Notes: generated by a model from the letters alone, not told the origin. Counted from the stretch's first letter, positions 39,943 through 50,821 are shown. The stretch: 64,000 bases of DNA from Gymnogyps californianus (GCF_018139145.2 NC_059500.1:49222663-49286662), one strand, 5' to 3'. Translations and numbers: made by a program.

Positions 39943-40061
39943 CTATGTTGAGGCTGAGGGCATCTGCATCCATGAAGCCTAGCCTATGCAGCAATGCCTT
40001 GAAAATGTTGACATTCACCATTTGAAAGTAATTAGCAGTGCTGTTGTCTTTAACGTATTCC
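39943..40061 (-). other. candidate exon, minus strand, unknown product
   Basis: Read on the minus strand, the segment is preceded by TTATTATTGTAAGCATTTTC-AACATAG and followed immediately by GTAAGT, an ideal splice donor. It is 119 bases long and open in the frame that starts with the last base of a codon and ends with the first. That frame gives 39 full codons, including YFQMVNVNIFKALLHRLGF. It lies inside a 256-codon open stretch, the longest in the window. I do not recognise the peptide. It may equally be chance, and the acceptor tract is only moderate. Confidence 0.25.
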
Positions 40062-40110
40062 CTATGTTGAAAATGCTTACAATAATAAACACTAATTGCT
40101 TTCAAATGGT
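40017..40110 (+). repeat. 19-bp inverted repeat around a 56-nt loop
   Basis: ACCATTTGAAAGTAATTAG (40,017-40,035) faces CTAATTGCTTTCAAATGGT (40,092-40,110). In a plus-strand RNA all 19 positions pair, one as a U-G wobble. In a minus-strand RNA the same position is an A-C mismatch. The loop is AT-rich with little extra pairing. It could be a foldback element relic or a structured RNA. The size is near that of a microRNA precursor, but the loop is too long for a typical one. It overlaps the candidate minus-strand exon. Confidence 0.8.
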
Positions 40111-40177
40111 AAATTGGAACCACGGCATCTGGGTGGTGTTCCACTTGTGTGCATGAAGGCATATGTATCTGTGTGTG

Positions 40178-40240
40178 GAGAGAGAGAGAGAGAGATGCAT
40201 ATGTATGCATGTTCATGCATGTGCATATGTGTAGATGTGA
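40178..40240 (+). repeat. (AG)n and ATGCATATG-type simple repeat
   Basis: Nine AG units are followed by a cryptic simple region of ATGCATATGTATGCATGTTC type words. The ORF across it on the minus strand, with Ser-Leu and His-Met-Cys runs, is a by-product of the repeat. Confidence 0.8.
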
Positions 40241-40338
40241 GTCTAACATACAACACACAGCCATGCCTGAGAGAAACAGAGACCTTCTGCATACGTTATT
40301 CCTGACCAGGAAAGAAAATAAGAGATAAGGTGACTTAC

Positions 40339-40374
40339 ACAGGGCTGAAGAGAGAGAAAAGCTGACAGTCTCTC
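40339..40374 (-). other. candidate 36-nt microexon, minus strand
   Basis: On the minus strand a strong acceptor (TGCTTTCTTCCCTTTAAATA then CTGCAG) is followed after 36 bases by CCCTGT and the ideal donor GTAAGT. If spliced to the 119-base candidate exon downstream, one frame (RDCQLFSLFSPV) continues without a stop into it. Microexons of this size exist in vertebrate genes. Two strong signals so close could also be coincidence. Confidence 0.25.
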
Positions 40375-40825
40375 CTGCAGTATTTAAAGGGAAGAAAGCA
40401 CAGTCTTGTGGTTCAGGCACAGAACTGCATATGGCCGGCTCTGGGCGCTGGGACCAGTCCTGCCAGAGCAAGTCCGTGGCTGGAGATACCCTGGCTGTCG
40501 AGGGCATTCCCCAATACACCTGGGCCCTGACAGAGGGGTTTTCAGCAGCCTTGATTATCATCGGGAGAAGAGGTGAAGGAGTGCCTGACTCTTTCCAAAC
40601 TGTAGAATATGAAGTTGGGCAATGAAAAAATAAAGTGTCCAAAGTTAGTAGGTGCTTCTTAACAGTCTAGCTGATGACCTTTATCCACAGTAGAGGACCT
40701 CCTGGGGCTAGCACTGAGGCTTTGTTCATAAATGCTTATCAAATATATTGACATTCTCAGCTGCTCTGAGCTAAGTTGCAAAATGTTCTCACTCCATGAG
40801 GGACAGGTTGCTAACAAGCCTGAAT

Positions 40826-40880
40826 CTCTTCTCACACCGGTGTAAATCAGAAGCAACACCAAAACAGTCAACGTAAGCCA
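40826..40880. repeat. ancient amniote interspersed repeat fragment
   Basis: TCTTCTCACACCGGTGTAAA followed by TCAGAAGCAACACC and AAAACAGTCAACGTAAGCCA matches 'CCACTGGTGTAAATCAGGAGTAACTCCATTGAAGTCAATGGAG' with heavy decay. It belongs to the same group as the copies at 10.4, 34.3, 51.3 and 54.5 kb. Confidence 0.6.
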
Positions 40881-41141
40881 CACTGTCGTCAAACTGGAAT
40901 GAGCGAGGGGAAAATCATGCCTCATCCTGCTTGTCAGTTTACAGCTAAGTTGGAAATCACATGCTTGGCCCTAATTAAACAGTTTTAAATGAAACAGAAG
41001 TTCAGTTCAGCTTCTTCAAACCCCCCAGTAAAAATAAACCTACCCCACACTGCCAGCAATAATTAGGTAAAGTCCTGTGGGACTGCAAAATTGCAGATGA
41101 AAAAAAGAAAAAATCCTCCCAGTAAGGACGGTATTACCCTT

Positions 41142-41144
41142 ACC
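41142..41144 (-). other. candidate splice donor, minus strand
   Basis: The minus-strand text CCGCTGTCG|GTAAGGG is a good donor, with the GT at 41,143-41,142. It lies about 250-600 bases downstream (minus direction) of the CpG-rich cluster and upstream of the two candidate exons at 40.37 and 40.06 kb. That is the position expected for the end of a first exon. Evidence is motif-only. Confidence 0.2.
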
Positions 41145-41389
41145 GACAGCGGCAGAAGCTGGTATCAGAGCTTGCCCTCAGGACCAGGGCTCCCAGAAAT
41201 GCACAGCCCTTGCACAATTCTTCCACTGCTCTGCAAAAGCCAGGGCAAGATTTACTGCGGCCGTCCATGGAAGCTGCGTTAGGCCAAACAATGAGTGCTT
41301 CAGAAAGCCATCTTCACATGTGTGAATAACTGGAAGGCAGATTGGGGATGGCTCTCCAGCATAATGTCTCTCTGTGGGGAGACGTGCAG

Positions 41390-41780
41390 TTTCCTGCAGA
41401 GCAAGAGCAAGCGCAAGCAGGCGGTCTGTCGCCTCCTAAAGGTCCGCCCTGGGAGATCCCAGCTAGCTTCGGTTTGGCAGGAGAGGAGGAGGCCATGAGC
41501 CCTCTGGGTTTGCAGGGCTGGTGCTGGGCGGATTTGTGGAGCTCTGCTGAGCCTTGGGGCTGCGCCACGCAGGTGGCCTGTGCCCCTCAGAAAATTCGGC
41601 GCCGGTGACAAAGCTCAGGAGGGAGCCGCTGAGGGACAGCCTGCCTGGCGGTGTGCTCTCCAGTACCTGTGGCCTCCGCCTGCAGAAGGAAGCTGGGGTA
41701 CGCAGGTCTGCTGTCACCCCGAGCTAGGCACAGCTTTGGCATGGACTCACATCGGTTCTTTGGATGGCAGCAGAGGATGA
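41390..41780. promoter_or_regulatory. small CpG-rich cluster, possible promoter
   Basis: I count about 17 CpG dinucleotides between GACGTGC (41,383) and CCCGAGC (41,720), in GC-rich sequence including TTCGGCGCCGGTG. Elsewhere in the window CpG is scarce. This is island-like, although short. No TATA box was identified. Overlapping frames on both strands (up to 103 codons) reflect the GC content. A promoter for a minus-strand transcript is possible. Confidence 0.4.
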
Positions 41781-42119
41781 GTGGCCCTTCTCCATTTCAG
41801 CCTGTGGGTACCCATTTCCAACTGTGTTTCGGATGTAAATGCTGGAGAAAAAGGTCCTTGGAGTGCGATGGTAGTAACTTTTTTGGTAAGGGGGAATCCT
41901 TAGAACAGTAAGGTGACCAAAAGTGACTGCTTGTACCTTCCTCTGAAGGACAGGGAAAACAGGCATCTGAGCTTGTCACTGTCCCCATAAAAACGTTCTC
42001 GTCTCCTTCTCGGTCTCTCTGCACCTTTGCTGGCTGCTGGCATTGCCTTTAGACACCAGCATCGGCAGAGGCTTTGTATCTCCCCCATTCGAAGTACTGT
42101 AAAACATGACCGAACAGGG

Positions 42120-43010
42120 AATATCAGAGGCTGTTAAACATGCTTTAAAAGTTCTTTAATTTGTTGTATCATGATAACTGCACTTTAATAAAAGCAATCT
42201 CTGGTCTTAATAGCCATACAATAAACTGTTATTTATATGAGTCAACGTGCCTGGCTGAGCCTTGCAGGTGTGCCCCAGATTTTGAATCATTGGAGCGATC
42301 CAGAGGGAGGACGCTGTCTGACAGAACCCAAACAAGGCTTATAAACAGGTGCCATTTTGCCTAGTTGCATCTAGGGGTATGCTGGCTATATTAAGCGCCT
42401 GGCACAACATGGCACTTTCAGTGCTTTGATTTATTTCAGTATTACATTTAATTGTTTCCTTCTTGCCGAAGATTTAACATGCAATGCTTGTAAATATAAC
42501 CTGCGCCCTCCATATGGCACTCTGGTTTTCCATTTTCAAATGCAATCGTCCTGGAATAATGACTGTGGTATAACTCAATTTGAGTTCTGCTGCTGGGGAC
42601 TTTATTACATAATGCTTTCTAATTGACCCTCATAGTTTAATAAGACAGAACATTTCGCCAGAACATTGACAAAAGTTATTAATTTTCACTTCAGCAGAGA
42701 CTAGTGTCCCAATTAAATCCCATGATAATGCCTGACTGACTGACTGACCTCATTATGGCTAATGCTTATTAGTCCTGCAGAGAGGATAACATCACACACT
42801 GTTAAAATGCCTAAATGAGCACATACAACTATTCAGCATGATTATAATTTACATACATGACTAATTTTACTCCACCAGTCCTTGTCTGGTGAAACTAATG
42901 CCGTAAACTCCTGTCACACAACAGGATAGCCACTGAGAATTTTGAACCTGTCATAAAAACAGACCTGAAGTGTTTTAAAAGGAAACAACACCCAGTTAAA
43001 TCCTACCTGC
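42120..43010. promoter_or_regulatory. candidate long conserved non-coding element
   Basis: This is the most enhancer-like block in the window: nearly 900 bases of unique AT-rich sequence with no transposon. It has many homeodomain words: CTTAATAGCC, ACTGTTATTTATATGAG, TTTAATTG, AGTTATTAATTTTC, CCCAATTAAATCC, GCTTATTAGTCC. A (CTGA)4 run at 42,732-42,747 is the only simple repeat. Frames are short and broken. Ultra-conserved developmental enhancers near transcription-factor genes look like this. Conservation is inferred and the target gene is unknown. Confidence 0.45.
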
Positions 43011-43029
43011 CTTCTTGAAAAACGATTAT

Positions 43030-43052
43030 AAGTACACATACTATGTGTACTT
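43030..43052. repeat. perfect 10-bp inverted repeat with 3-nt loop
   Basis: AAGTACACAT (43,030-43,039) and ATGTGTACTT (43,043-43,052) are exact reverse complements around ACT. The hairpin lies just after the long enhancer-like block. The arms include a GTACACATAC-type word. No RNA family is recognised. Confidence 0.9.
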
Positions 43053-44728
43053 GAACTGGTAATGTGCTTATGCATGTTTCTTTTTAAAAAGTAATTACTT
43101 CATTTTCTTTAATGAACTAAAATAATGGCTGAGATCAAACCTTTCTGCAAGCATTTTTACATGCCTTACAGTTTAACTGCTCTTCCTCATGCAGGGCTGT
43201 GTTTTCACATTTTCTTAGAAGCTTTTTAAATGTAGTGTAGGTAGCAATTTCACATTCATCAGAACCCTTCGCTCTGCCTCTTTTAATAGTTCCTCTCCAG
43301 GAAAACACTTAAGGCAAAATTCTTTATTAATATATTATATACTACAGTAAGCACATGTTTAAAATGTCGCCTGTTTTGACAGAGCCCTTCTGAAAGGTGA
43401 GCCAGAACGGCTGTATTTTTCATGTGCTTTTAAAAAGAAGTACGGTAGGGGAGTACGGTGTATATTTTTATGGAGCATAAGAAGTTCTCACACGTTTTTC
43501 CTACATTTTTAAGTTGCTTGAAATGCGTACAGCTCACGATAAGAAGCACATACCAATACTCCATCCTCAAGATTTTCTGTGGGTTTATTGGATCCTTGTG
43601 TATTTGACAAAGGATAACAGTGAAACAGCCTGTCTCCCAGACTTCGGTTTGTTCAGAGGCAGGGTGATGTGAAGTTTCAGGAGAGGAATCTACAAGACAC
43701 GACAAGACTTACAGCTGCTGGTAGATGAAGCTAAATAGCAATGCTCACTACCACACACACATATGCAACCTCACCAGGGCCAGGTGATGGCTTAGATTTT
43801 CAGGTTAACTTTTTCAGACACACCCCAACGACACCACAGTCTAAGTCCCATTGCCTTCCAGTGAGATTTATCCTCTAATAGTGTATGCCTCTGAAAAGAG
43901 GACTTCAGAGCCTGGTGGCATAGACTCAGAGTTCATTCTTCTTCAAAATGACCATGAGAGTGCAGCCAAGGTCAGCCACAGCAGCCGCTGCCACTGCATA
44001 AACGCTGTATGCATGAGAAAGACTGTCAGGGAGCAGTCCCTTTCCTCATACCAGTCCCTTCAGACATATTACTTTTTCATTCATAAATCCCTTGACTCAT
44101 GAGACTGGGTTGAGTCTTTCAGCCTTGTTTTCAGCCACATTTTCTGCTTTCATTGCTTCCAGTCACATACCTCACACTGATGTCTTCAATATACCTCCCC
44201 CTCAATCCCCATCTTAATCACATTTCATCTTCTGCCATTGCACTTTGGAAAGGAATATAGCAGACATTGTCTACAAAAATGAAGTGCAAACACAGCAGAA
44301 AATTAACTCTCAGACATACACAATAGATGCTTGCATGGTTGTAAGTGAGCAAAGATTTTGGCCCAGCATGTTTGTAAATAAAACATGGAAAGTGCTGAGA
44401 GGTGCTAATTAAGTTGATAGCGTATTCTTGATTTGAAAATAATTATTTATCTTTTGCCATTTAACTGTCATGTTTAATTTCCAGTATTGTGTCATGTTCA
44501 CTAACAACATGATGAGATATAGCATAGCATGATCCTTCAATATGTAAAATAAGCCAAGCAATTGTGAATGCATTAAAGAAACATCTGATCACACCATGTA
44601 CTATATAAACAATGCCTCCAAACAGGAATTAAGGTACTGTAAAAGATATCTTCAGTCCTGGTACAAATCTTCTCCATACTCTATTTTGCTGCCACCTTCA
44701 ATTGTTGTTTTCAAGGCTTAGAGGGAAG
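43053..44728. other. unique non-coding DNA, no gene seen
   Basis: AT-rich unique sequence with frames under 95 codons. No repeat, exon or RNA gene is supported. Confidence 0.5.
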
Positions 44729-45091
44729 CATGGAAGGAAGGACAGAAAGAAGGATGGACGGAAGGACGGACGGAAGGGAAGGGAAGGACAGAAGGGAAGG
44801 GAGGGGAAGGGAAGGAAGGGAAGGGAAGGGAAGGGAAGGGAAGGAAGGGAAGGGAAGGGAAGGGAAGGGAAGGGAAGGGAAGGGAAGGGAAGGGAAGGGA
44901 AGGGAAGGAAGGGAAGGGAAGGGAAGGGAAGGGAAGGGAAGGGAAGGGAAGGGAAGGGAAGGGAAGGGAAGGGAGGAAGGGAGGAAGGGAGGAAGGGAGG
45001 AAGGGAGGAAGGGAGGAAGGGAGGAAGGAAGGAAGGAAGGAGGAAGAAAGAGAGGAGAGAGAGGAAGGAAGGAGGGAAGAGAGAAAGAAAC
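44729..45091 (+). repeat. (GGGAA)n / (GGGAGGAA)n purine microsatellite
   Basis: GGAAGGAC-type units lead into (GGGAA)n with occasional GGAAG interruptions, then (GGGAGGAA)n from about 44,970, then GGAA and GA units. From 44,790 to 45,090 the plus strand has no pyrimidine at all, 301 bases. The four long frames across it (Lys-Glu-Gly-Arg on plus, Pro-Phe-Leu-Ser on minus) are repeat translations, not genes. Triplex (H-DNA) formation is known for such tracts. Confidence 0.95.
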
Positions 45092-45929
45092 AAATTAACA
45101 AACCTGCCTGCTTGAGTCTGGAATTTGTTAAAAAGCCTTCATCAAAGCCGCTGATTTGTATATGATGATGAGCATTCGACCACTCTGTCAGGGAGATCTG
45201 AGAATATCCAAAACATAAAAATAGCCAAATGGACTCCAGCTAGCCAACTGAAGGATCACAGGGTCTGTTCATGAATCACATTTCTTTAACTGAGCATTCT
45301 TAGGAAGAGAAATACTGGGGTTTGAAACTCCCCGTGGCCCAGTATGCAAATGTTTTTTTGTTTGTTGTTTTTTTTTCAACTAGCAATCCTTCCAAAATCA
45401 TTCACAAAGGGATCAACCACAGTTTAGGCATTTGGGAACAATACAAAATCAGCACGGGTAAAAGGCTAAAAGGACTGTCTGGAAGCTACATGTAGTGAGG
45501 AAGAGGAACAACTATAATGCTGAGTTCAGGCCAGCAGAAAGGAGAGTCCAAAGATATGTCTATGAAAGTGGTCTTATGCACACATCAGCAGAAGGGAATA
45601 AAGTAGCAATATAGGTCAGCAGGTGCAAAATCGTGAAACAGATAATAAAAGGCCATAGGGAAGGAGAGGAAGAATAGGTGAAAAATGGAAGTTCATGGAC
45701 AGTGGTCAGGCAAAGGCCTTGCATGATCACTTGGTTGCTTTAGATAATGCTGGGGAGGGCAAGCAAAGCAGGTCATGACTTCAGCAAGGTTTGCAAAAAA
45801 AAGGAGGAAACAGTATGAAAAGAACTTTTTTTTCCAACAGGTCAGAAGTCAAAATGCTACACTGTGGAATAAAGTGAAAAGGCAGTCAAGGAACTTGTAA
45901 TAGAAGACTTCTTCATGTGGGGTAAGTTA

Positions 45930-46100
45930 AATGTTGTCCTCCAGTCATTTCATGGTGGAAGCCATGTGGACCGGATGTGGCTTTTAGTAACAACAGGAAT
46001 TCAGAAAGGAACAGTTTTGTCCATTTATTTTAGAACAATAAAGAAGAGCATAAAGGTCACAAACCAGTCATGGGAGTTAAACCTAAATAAACTGCTGCCT
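45930..46100 (+). mobile_element. possible LINE reverse-transcriptase scrap
   Basis: The plus frame at 45,978-46,019 reads WLLVTTGIQKGTVL, which resembles the conserved W-PVTSGVPQGSVLGP box of CR1-type reverse transcriptases. The residues around it fit poorly, and the catalytic FADD box is absent. It lies upstream of the recognised lead-in at 47.4 kb, the wrong order for a single intact copy. A separate fragment or chance are both possible. Confidence 0.25.
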
Positions 46101-47269
46101 TATTAGTTCATTCTCAACCTTAAGGGATGCTTTCAGCACTCCTAGAAATGTTTTCTCTCTGGTTCTTGTCACTCACACAGTCTTTCTCCAACACCTATTC
46201 TGAGGAAACAGCTTGCTGCTTTCATTTATAGTATATGGACTGACAACACAAGCTTTACACCTCAGTATGCTTTCTTCTCCTACTCTTCCCTGACTTCTGC
46301 AAGCACTTTCTATACATGAAGTCATGGGAGGAATCTTTTGAGTTGAAAGCCCTCTATGAAGACTGCAGCTCCTTTTTAAGACATGTATAACTGGAGACCA
46401 CTGCAAGAAGTGCTGTCTGAAGCTGCTTTTGTGGTGGTGGATGTAAACAGTCTGACCTAGGCATCATCTGAACTGGTAATAAGAGTGTAAAGAGCAGAAA
46501 ATGGGGACGGTGCATGTCACTTTGTTAAGCAGTACATTGCACGTGGGGGTGGAGAAGAAAGAGGAGGAAGGAAGAACTGCCTGCAGGTAGACCACTGGCT
46601 GTGAAAGACTCTGGCTATAAATCACCTAAAGGAAACATGGAACAATAAAGACAATCAGTACCTTCCTTCCAAAAATGTTTTCACTGTGAAATCAGAAAAG
46701 AACCTTCTGTAACAGAAAAATAGCCTCCATCCAGTCACTTTTGGTGTGGGAAGTGGTACATGCTGATAGCAATGCTATATACAGGTCAAGTAGAGATTAA
46801 TCTATCCCATCGAAACTGCAAGGGGAGTCCGGGCAGGCAGAAAGTAATCACTCCATTTGGAACTGGTCCAGGATGCAGGGGTTAATGCACCCGTTCTTGC
46901 AAAATATATCGTAAGACCTTTAATGAGCAGAGCGGTCAGTATCACATCTTGGAAAGGTGTCTAAATGGTCTCCTGACATCATTCTGGGCTGTGGTTCAGC
47001 ACAGGCTAGGGATGAGGGAAGGGAGAAGAAAGAGGAAAATGCCACCTACAGTACTGAGTTGCCAACACCTAATAAAGAACAAGGAAATGAAAAACTAATC
47101 AAAGGTGAAGAAAGGACATGTGAAAAATTTAAAAGATCAAGTCCAGAGTGGACTGTGGAAAGGATTGAATGGAAGCAAGAAACCAAAATAAGAAAAGGAA
47201 AGCTGAAGAATGGAAAATAGCTTGCTACCTAGGTAAAGATTAGTAAGACTTTTTTTTTAAACCATAAGA
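46101..47269. other. non-coding DNA, possibly old LINE sequence
   Basis: An 87-codon Lys/Glu-rich frame (46,957-47,220) sits directly ahead of the recognisable LINE relic. It could be a decayed upstream part of the same element, but I see no endonuclease motif. No cellular gene is supported. Confidence 0.35.
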
Positions 47270-47620
47270 AACATAGGGGTCAAAGGAAGAGACAATTGGC
47301 CTCCAGGATGAGGCAGGAGTAATTTATTGACAGAAGAAGACTTTGCTGAGGAAAAAAAAAAAAGAGAAAGAAATTAAATTAATTTTTCCCCACTGTGTTC
47401 ACAAAGGAAGATGGGAGACAAATGCCAGGAACAGACATAAATTTCCCAGGGGTGGAAGACGAAATATTGAAGAAAATCAGGATCATGTCAGACCAAGTGA
47501 TTGAGAAATTAGAACATCTGAAGACTGACAAACCTTTACAGTCAGATTAGTTCCAGCAAAGAACTGTGAATGAAGGATGGGGTAAAGAAATGAAGGAAAT
47601 CTTTAGCATGCACTTTGGTA
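47270..47620 (+). mobile_element. CR1-type LINE ORF2 relic
   Basis: Three frames pieced together follow the lead-in to a CR1-clade reverse transcriptase in the right order. First comes GLQDEAG, then NLLTEEDFAEE, an A-run with a frameshift, and KKLN*FFPTVFTKED (family form LNAFFASVFT). VIEKLEHLKTDKPLQSD follows (family form ..L-KSPGPDG), then GWGKEMKEIF. Stops lie at 47,380 and 47,548, and the GPD turn is lost. No catalytic domain follows. It is a dead fragment of an old copy, and the family assignment is to clade level only. Confidence 0.65.
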
Positions 47621-50600
47621 CAGCAAACCTGGGCTAAAATGGTTCACAGAAAGTTCAGGAACTGCTGGGCCAAATATCTCAGGAACTGCAGTATCAGTGC
47701 TTGGTATTGACTGTCACTCTAGCCTGGAGGGGCAGAAAGCAGGGAAGACTTCAAAGGTTTTCCTCACAGCCATGAAGGCCACAGTCTGCCTGTTTTCTGA
47801 GTTTTAAGTACCTGGCACTCGAGATCTGCTGGCAGCCATTTCAGTGTGGCTCCAGTGATAGGGTGGGCCAGTAACTTTACATTTGTGGTGTCAGGAAGAA
47901 CTGTGTTCCCCCTACCCTTTAAATCAACATTGTAAATGTGTCAACATCACCCGTAGGAAGCATTAGAAAGTGTTATTTTAAAGTGTTTAGAAGGCAGCTT
48001 GGATTTTTTCCATTTGAGCTTTGTGTAAGCAAGGGCTTTCTACTACCTGGGGTTCCTGTGAGAGGCACCCAGCCATCATGATGAGAAAATACATGTTGGA
48101 AAACACACAGCAAAGCCAGAACCAGTGAAGACAGCTGTATCTGCCGTGGATGCCTCTAGGTCAAATTCAGCAGTGAAATAAATAGTGGCCAAAGCCTGCT
48201 AGAAAATGGCTGTAAAGGGGTACATTTCATGCCATATTTTGGCATTTAGTGTTTGTAATATTCTGTGCTGAAGGGAAAGAAAGGTGTGGAACAGTCTACA
48301 TGTGTGAGAGGGAGTCAGATTAAAAGACGAGATGCAGCAAATTAGAGAATGTTATCAGGCTTTGACTACTCACAACTTCTCAGAAAATTACACTCCAGCT
48401 ATTTGTTTGGCTGCTGCTTATGTCACCAGTGTATTTGCTCTGAGATGCAACTGTCCCAAGACTTGCACACAAAAAAACCAAGCTGAAGTTAATGGGACTG
48501 ACGTGCTGCAAGAGACAGGATAATTAGGACCAGGGGCTGGGGTGGAGCAGGACAGGACTGCTTTGCTCATTTGTTTTGTCTTGCTCATTTATTACCCATT
48601 GTATGAAACAGCTGTAATTCTTTAGCTACATATAAACGAGAATTCTGTCAATTAATAGCACAGAACCTCACACCACTGACTGTTGCTCTGTGTCTTGGCC
48701 TGCAAGGTCTGCCTCAGACACCAACTTAAGGACTAGATGCTGTTAATAGCTTTGCTTGGGGGTAAGCAAATGTCCCGACATTAAGGTTTGAGTAACTGTG
48801 AAGTTTCCACTTTGCCAAGGCAGTCAAAATTCCTGCTATTATAAGATTTCAGTAAATTCTTTCAGCACACTTAATTTTTTTTTATGTAAAAGGCAATATA
48901 AGTATAGTTTGTTCATAGTAGTACAAAGTCTTCATGCACTGGATTCCCATTACAGTTACAACAGCCTTTTTATTTTTTGGCTCGTTTCAACAGAGTTGTT
49001 ATAAAATGTCTACAACCCATTAGAATGACAATGTCTAAGTATTTAACAAAGTCTCTTAAGATCAAATTTTTCTGACCTGGATTATTATATTGAGCTTCCA
49101 TCTTACACAAAGAAGTAGTCATCTGTGCAACACCCAGATTTCCTTACGTAAATCTGCAAATAGCCAGCTATCTTCTCTGTTTGCACACTACCTATGCATG
49201 CAAATATGTCTTTTGAGAATAGCTTCATTTTCATTTCTGCATGTATATATATGCAAGAACAGTCACATTCTTGCTAATGTTATCTATAGAAAGTTGATCA
49301 AATGCCAAAAGTTACGGGATTGATAATTTTTTCCGTTACAAACACAATCAAAGACACTGAGATTTGTGTACATTACTGTGTATCACTTTCACTGGAAGCA
49401 GGAAGCTTCAAAAGAACTGCTGCCAACAGGACAACAAAGCTCGTGATTTTAACCTTTGCCCTGTAGTCTGTAAGTCAAAGATCAAAGTTACTTAGTTCCA
49501 AAGTTGTTTGCATGCAGCCACTCAACACAACACATGCTTTCAAGGAATTTCTTTGTGAGTACAATTATAATGTGCAAAACCCAGCAAAACAAAGCAGTCA
49601 CCTATTTTCATGTTGATTGAAGATTAAAACCATAGGTCACTCTCAGTTTCAGTTTCCTGGGGTTTGGTTTTGCTCTGGCAGATAATAAAAATTGTGCTTT
49701 GCAGAGGAAAGTATGTAATAAATAAATTTAGAAGGAAGTTTAATTGGTAGTTCCTGGGATTAACAGTACAAGTGTGAATACGAGAGTACTTACACAATGC
49801 ACAAACTTGGTATGACTGTAATAGTGGCTGCACAAAAGGGGAAGGTTATTATTACTTTCAGCTATGGTGGGAAAGTCTGTGTTTCCACAGCAAAGGTTCA
49901 AGGGCACTATGCAGAAAAAGATCGCATTAGCTATTTGCTAATCTTTTGTACTGGTGAAGCTTTTTGTGAATTTTTTTGAAGTAGTGACTTAAGGCAAGTC
50001 ATGTACTGCTACTTAAGTGCACACAAACGTGGCAGGCAATTTTGTTTGCCCATCACCTTTAAAAGTGGATTGCATGTAATGCGTGGTATGACCAGGGAGC
50101 AAAATGCTGGCAAGGACCCTCAGTTGCTGCCTGTATTTTTACTGCTTGATTATCAGCAGAGCTGTGTGGAGCCTGGTGTCTCTTCTAAAGAACAGCAGCT
50201 CTAAAAGTGCACCACATCCTTCATGATGACATAGACAGTGAATGCCTATTGCCAAAGCAATGTCCTGAAGGACGACAGAAAACACTGATTTTTTTTTGTC
50301 CCTTTGGTGTCAATGAGCAGATTGTGCTGCTCCATGATGTTAATCTAATTTGAGAAAACAGATTGTTCAAAACGTCTTGTCATTGCTTATAGTGCTGTAA
50401 ACATAAATGTGCTATATTCTCAGAATGCAATTTGCAAGGACCTTGGTTTGTGTGTTTAAAATTGTGCAAGATTTGCAATAAAGTGCACAGTTGTCTTGCA
50501 CTTGTTCCAGTGCCAGAGGGACCAGAAAAAAAAAAAATTAAAAACGTGTGGTCCAAATCCTAAATTTGGACACTGACTTTCACTAAGAAGCTGCATAAAA

Positions 50601-50821
50601 AGTAAAAAATAGTGGGTTTTTTTCTATTATTTCGTTTCCAACAAATAATTTACCAAAGATATTCTTGTGGTAAAGAGTAGATTGAGTTTTATCCTTCAGA
50701 GAAATAAAAAACTATCCAGCTTCTAATATATTTTTGCTTTGCTTCACAAATTGCTAATAGAACTTTCATTTCTTATTAAGTATTTTGTTGTTCACAGTGT
50801 CTGTTCACTAGATCTGAATCT
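47621..50821. other. unique AT-rich DNA, no gene seen
   Basis: Frames are under 80 codons. No interspersed repeat was recognised. The part from 50.34 to 50.52 kb is word-rich and could be conserved, but I have no specific evidence. Confidence 0.45.

Noticed and set aside
39872..40642. 256-codon minus-strand frame as a single-exon gene
   Set aside because: It crosses an AG/ATGCATATG simple repeat and has uneven composition. Only the splice-bounded sub-segments seemed worth keeping, as low-confidence exon candidates.
44698..45115. Four long frames (122-137 codons) over the purine tract
   Set aside because: All are translations of the GGGAA-type microsatellite.
49201..49260. TGCATGTATATATATGCA self-complementary word
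   Set aside because: AT-rich near-palindrome of a kind expected by chance in this composition.
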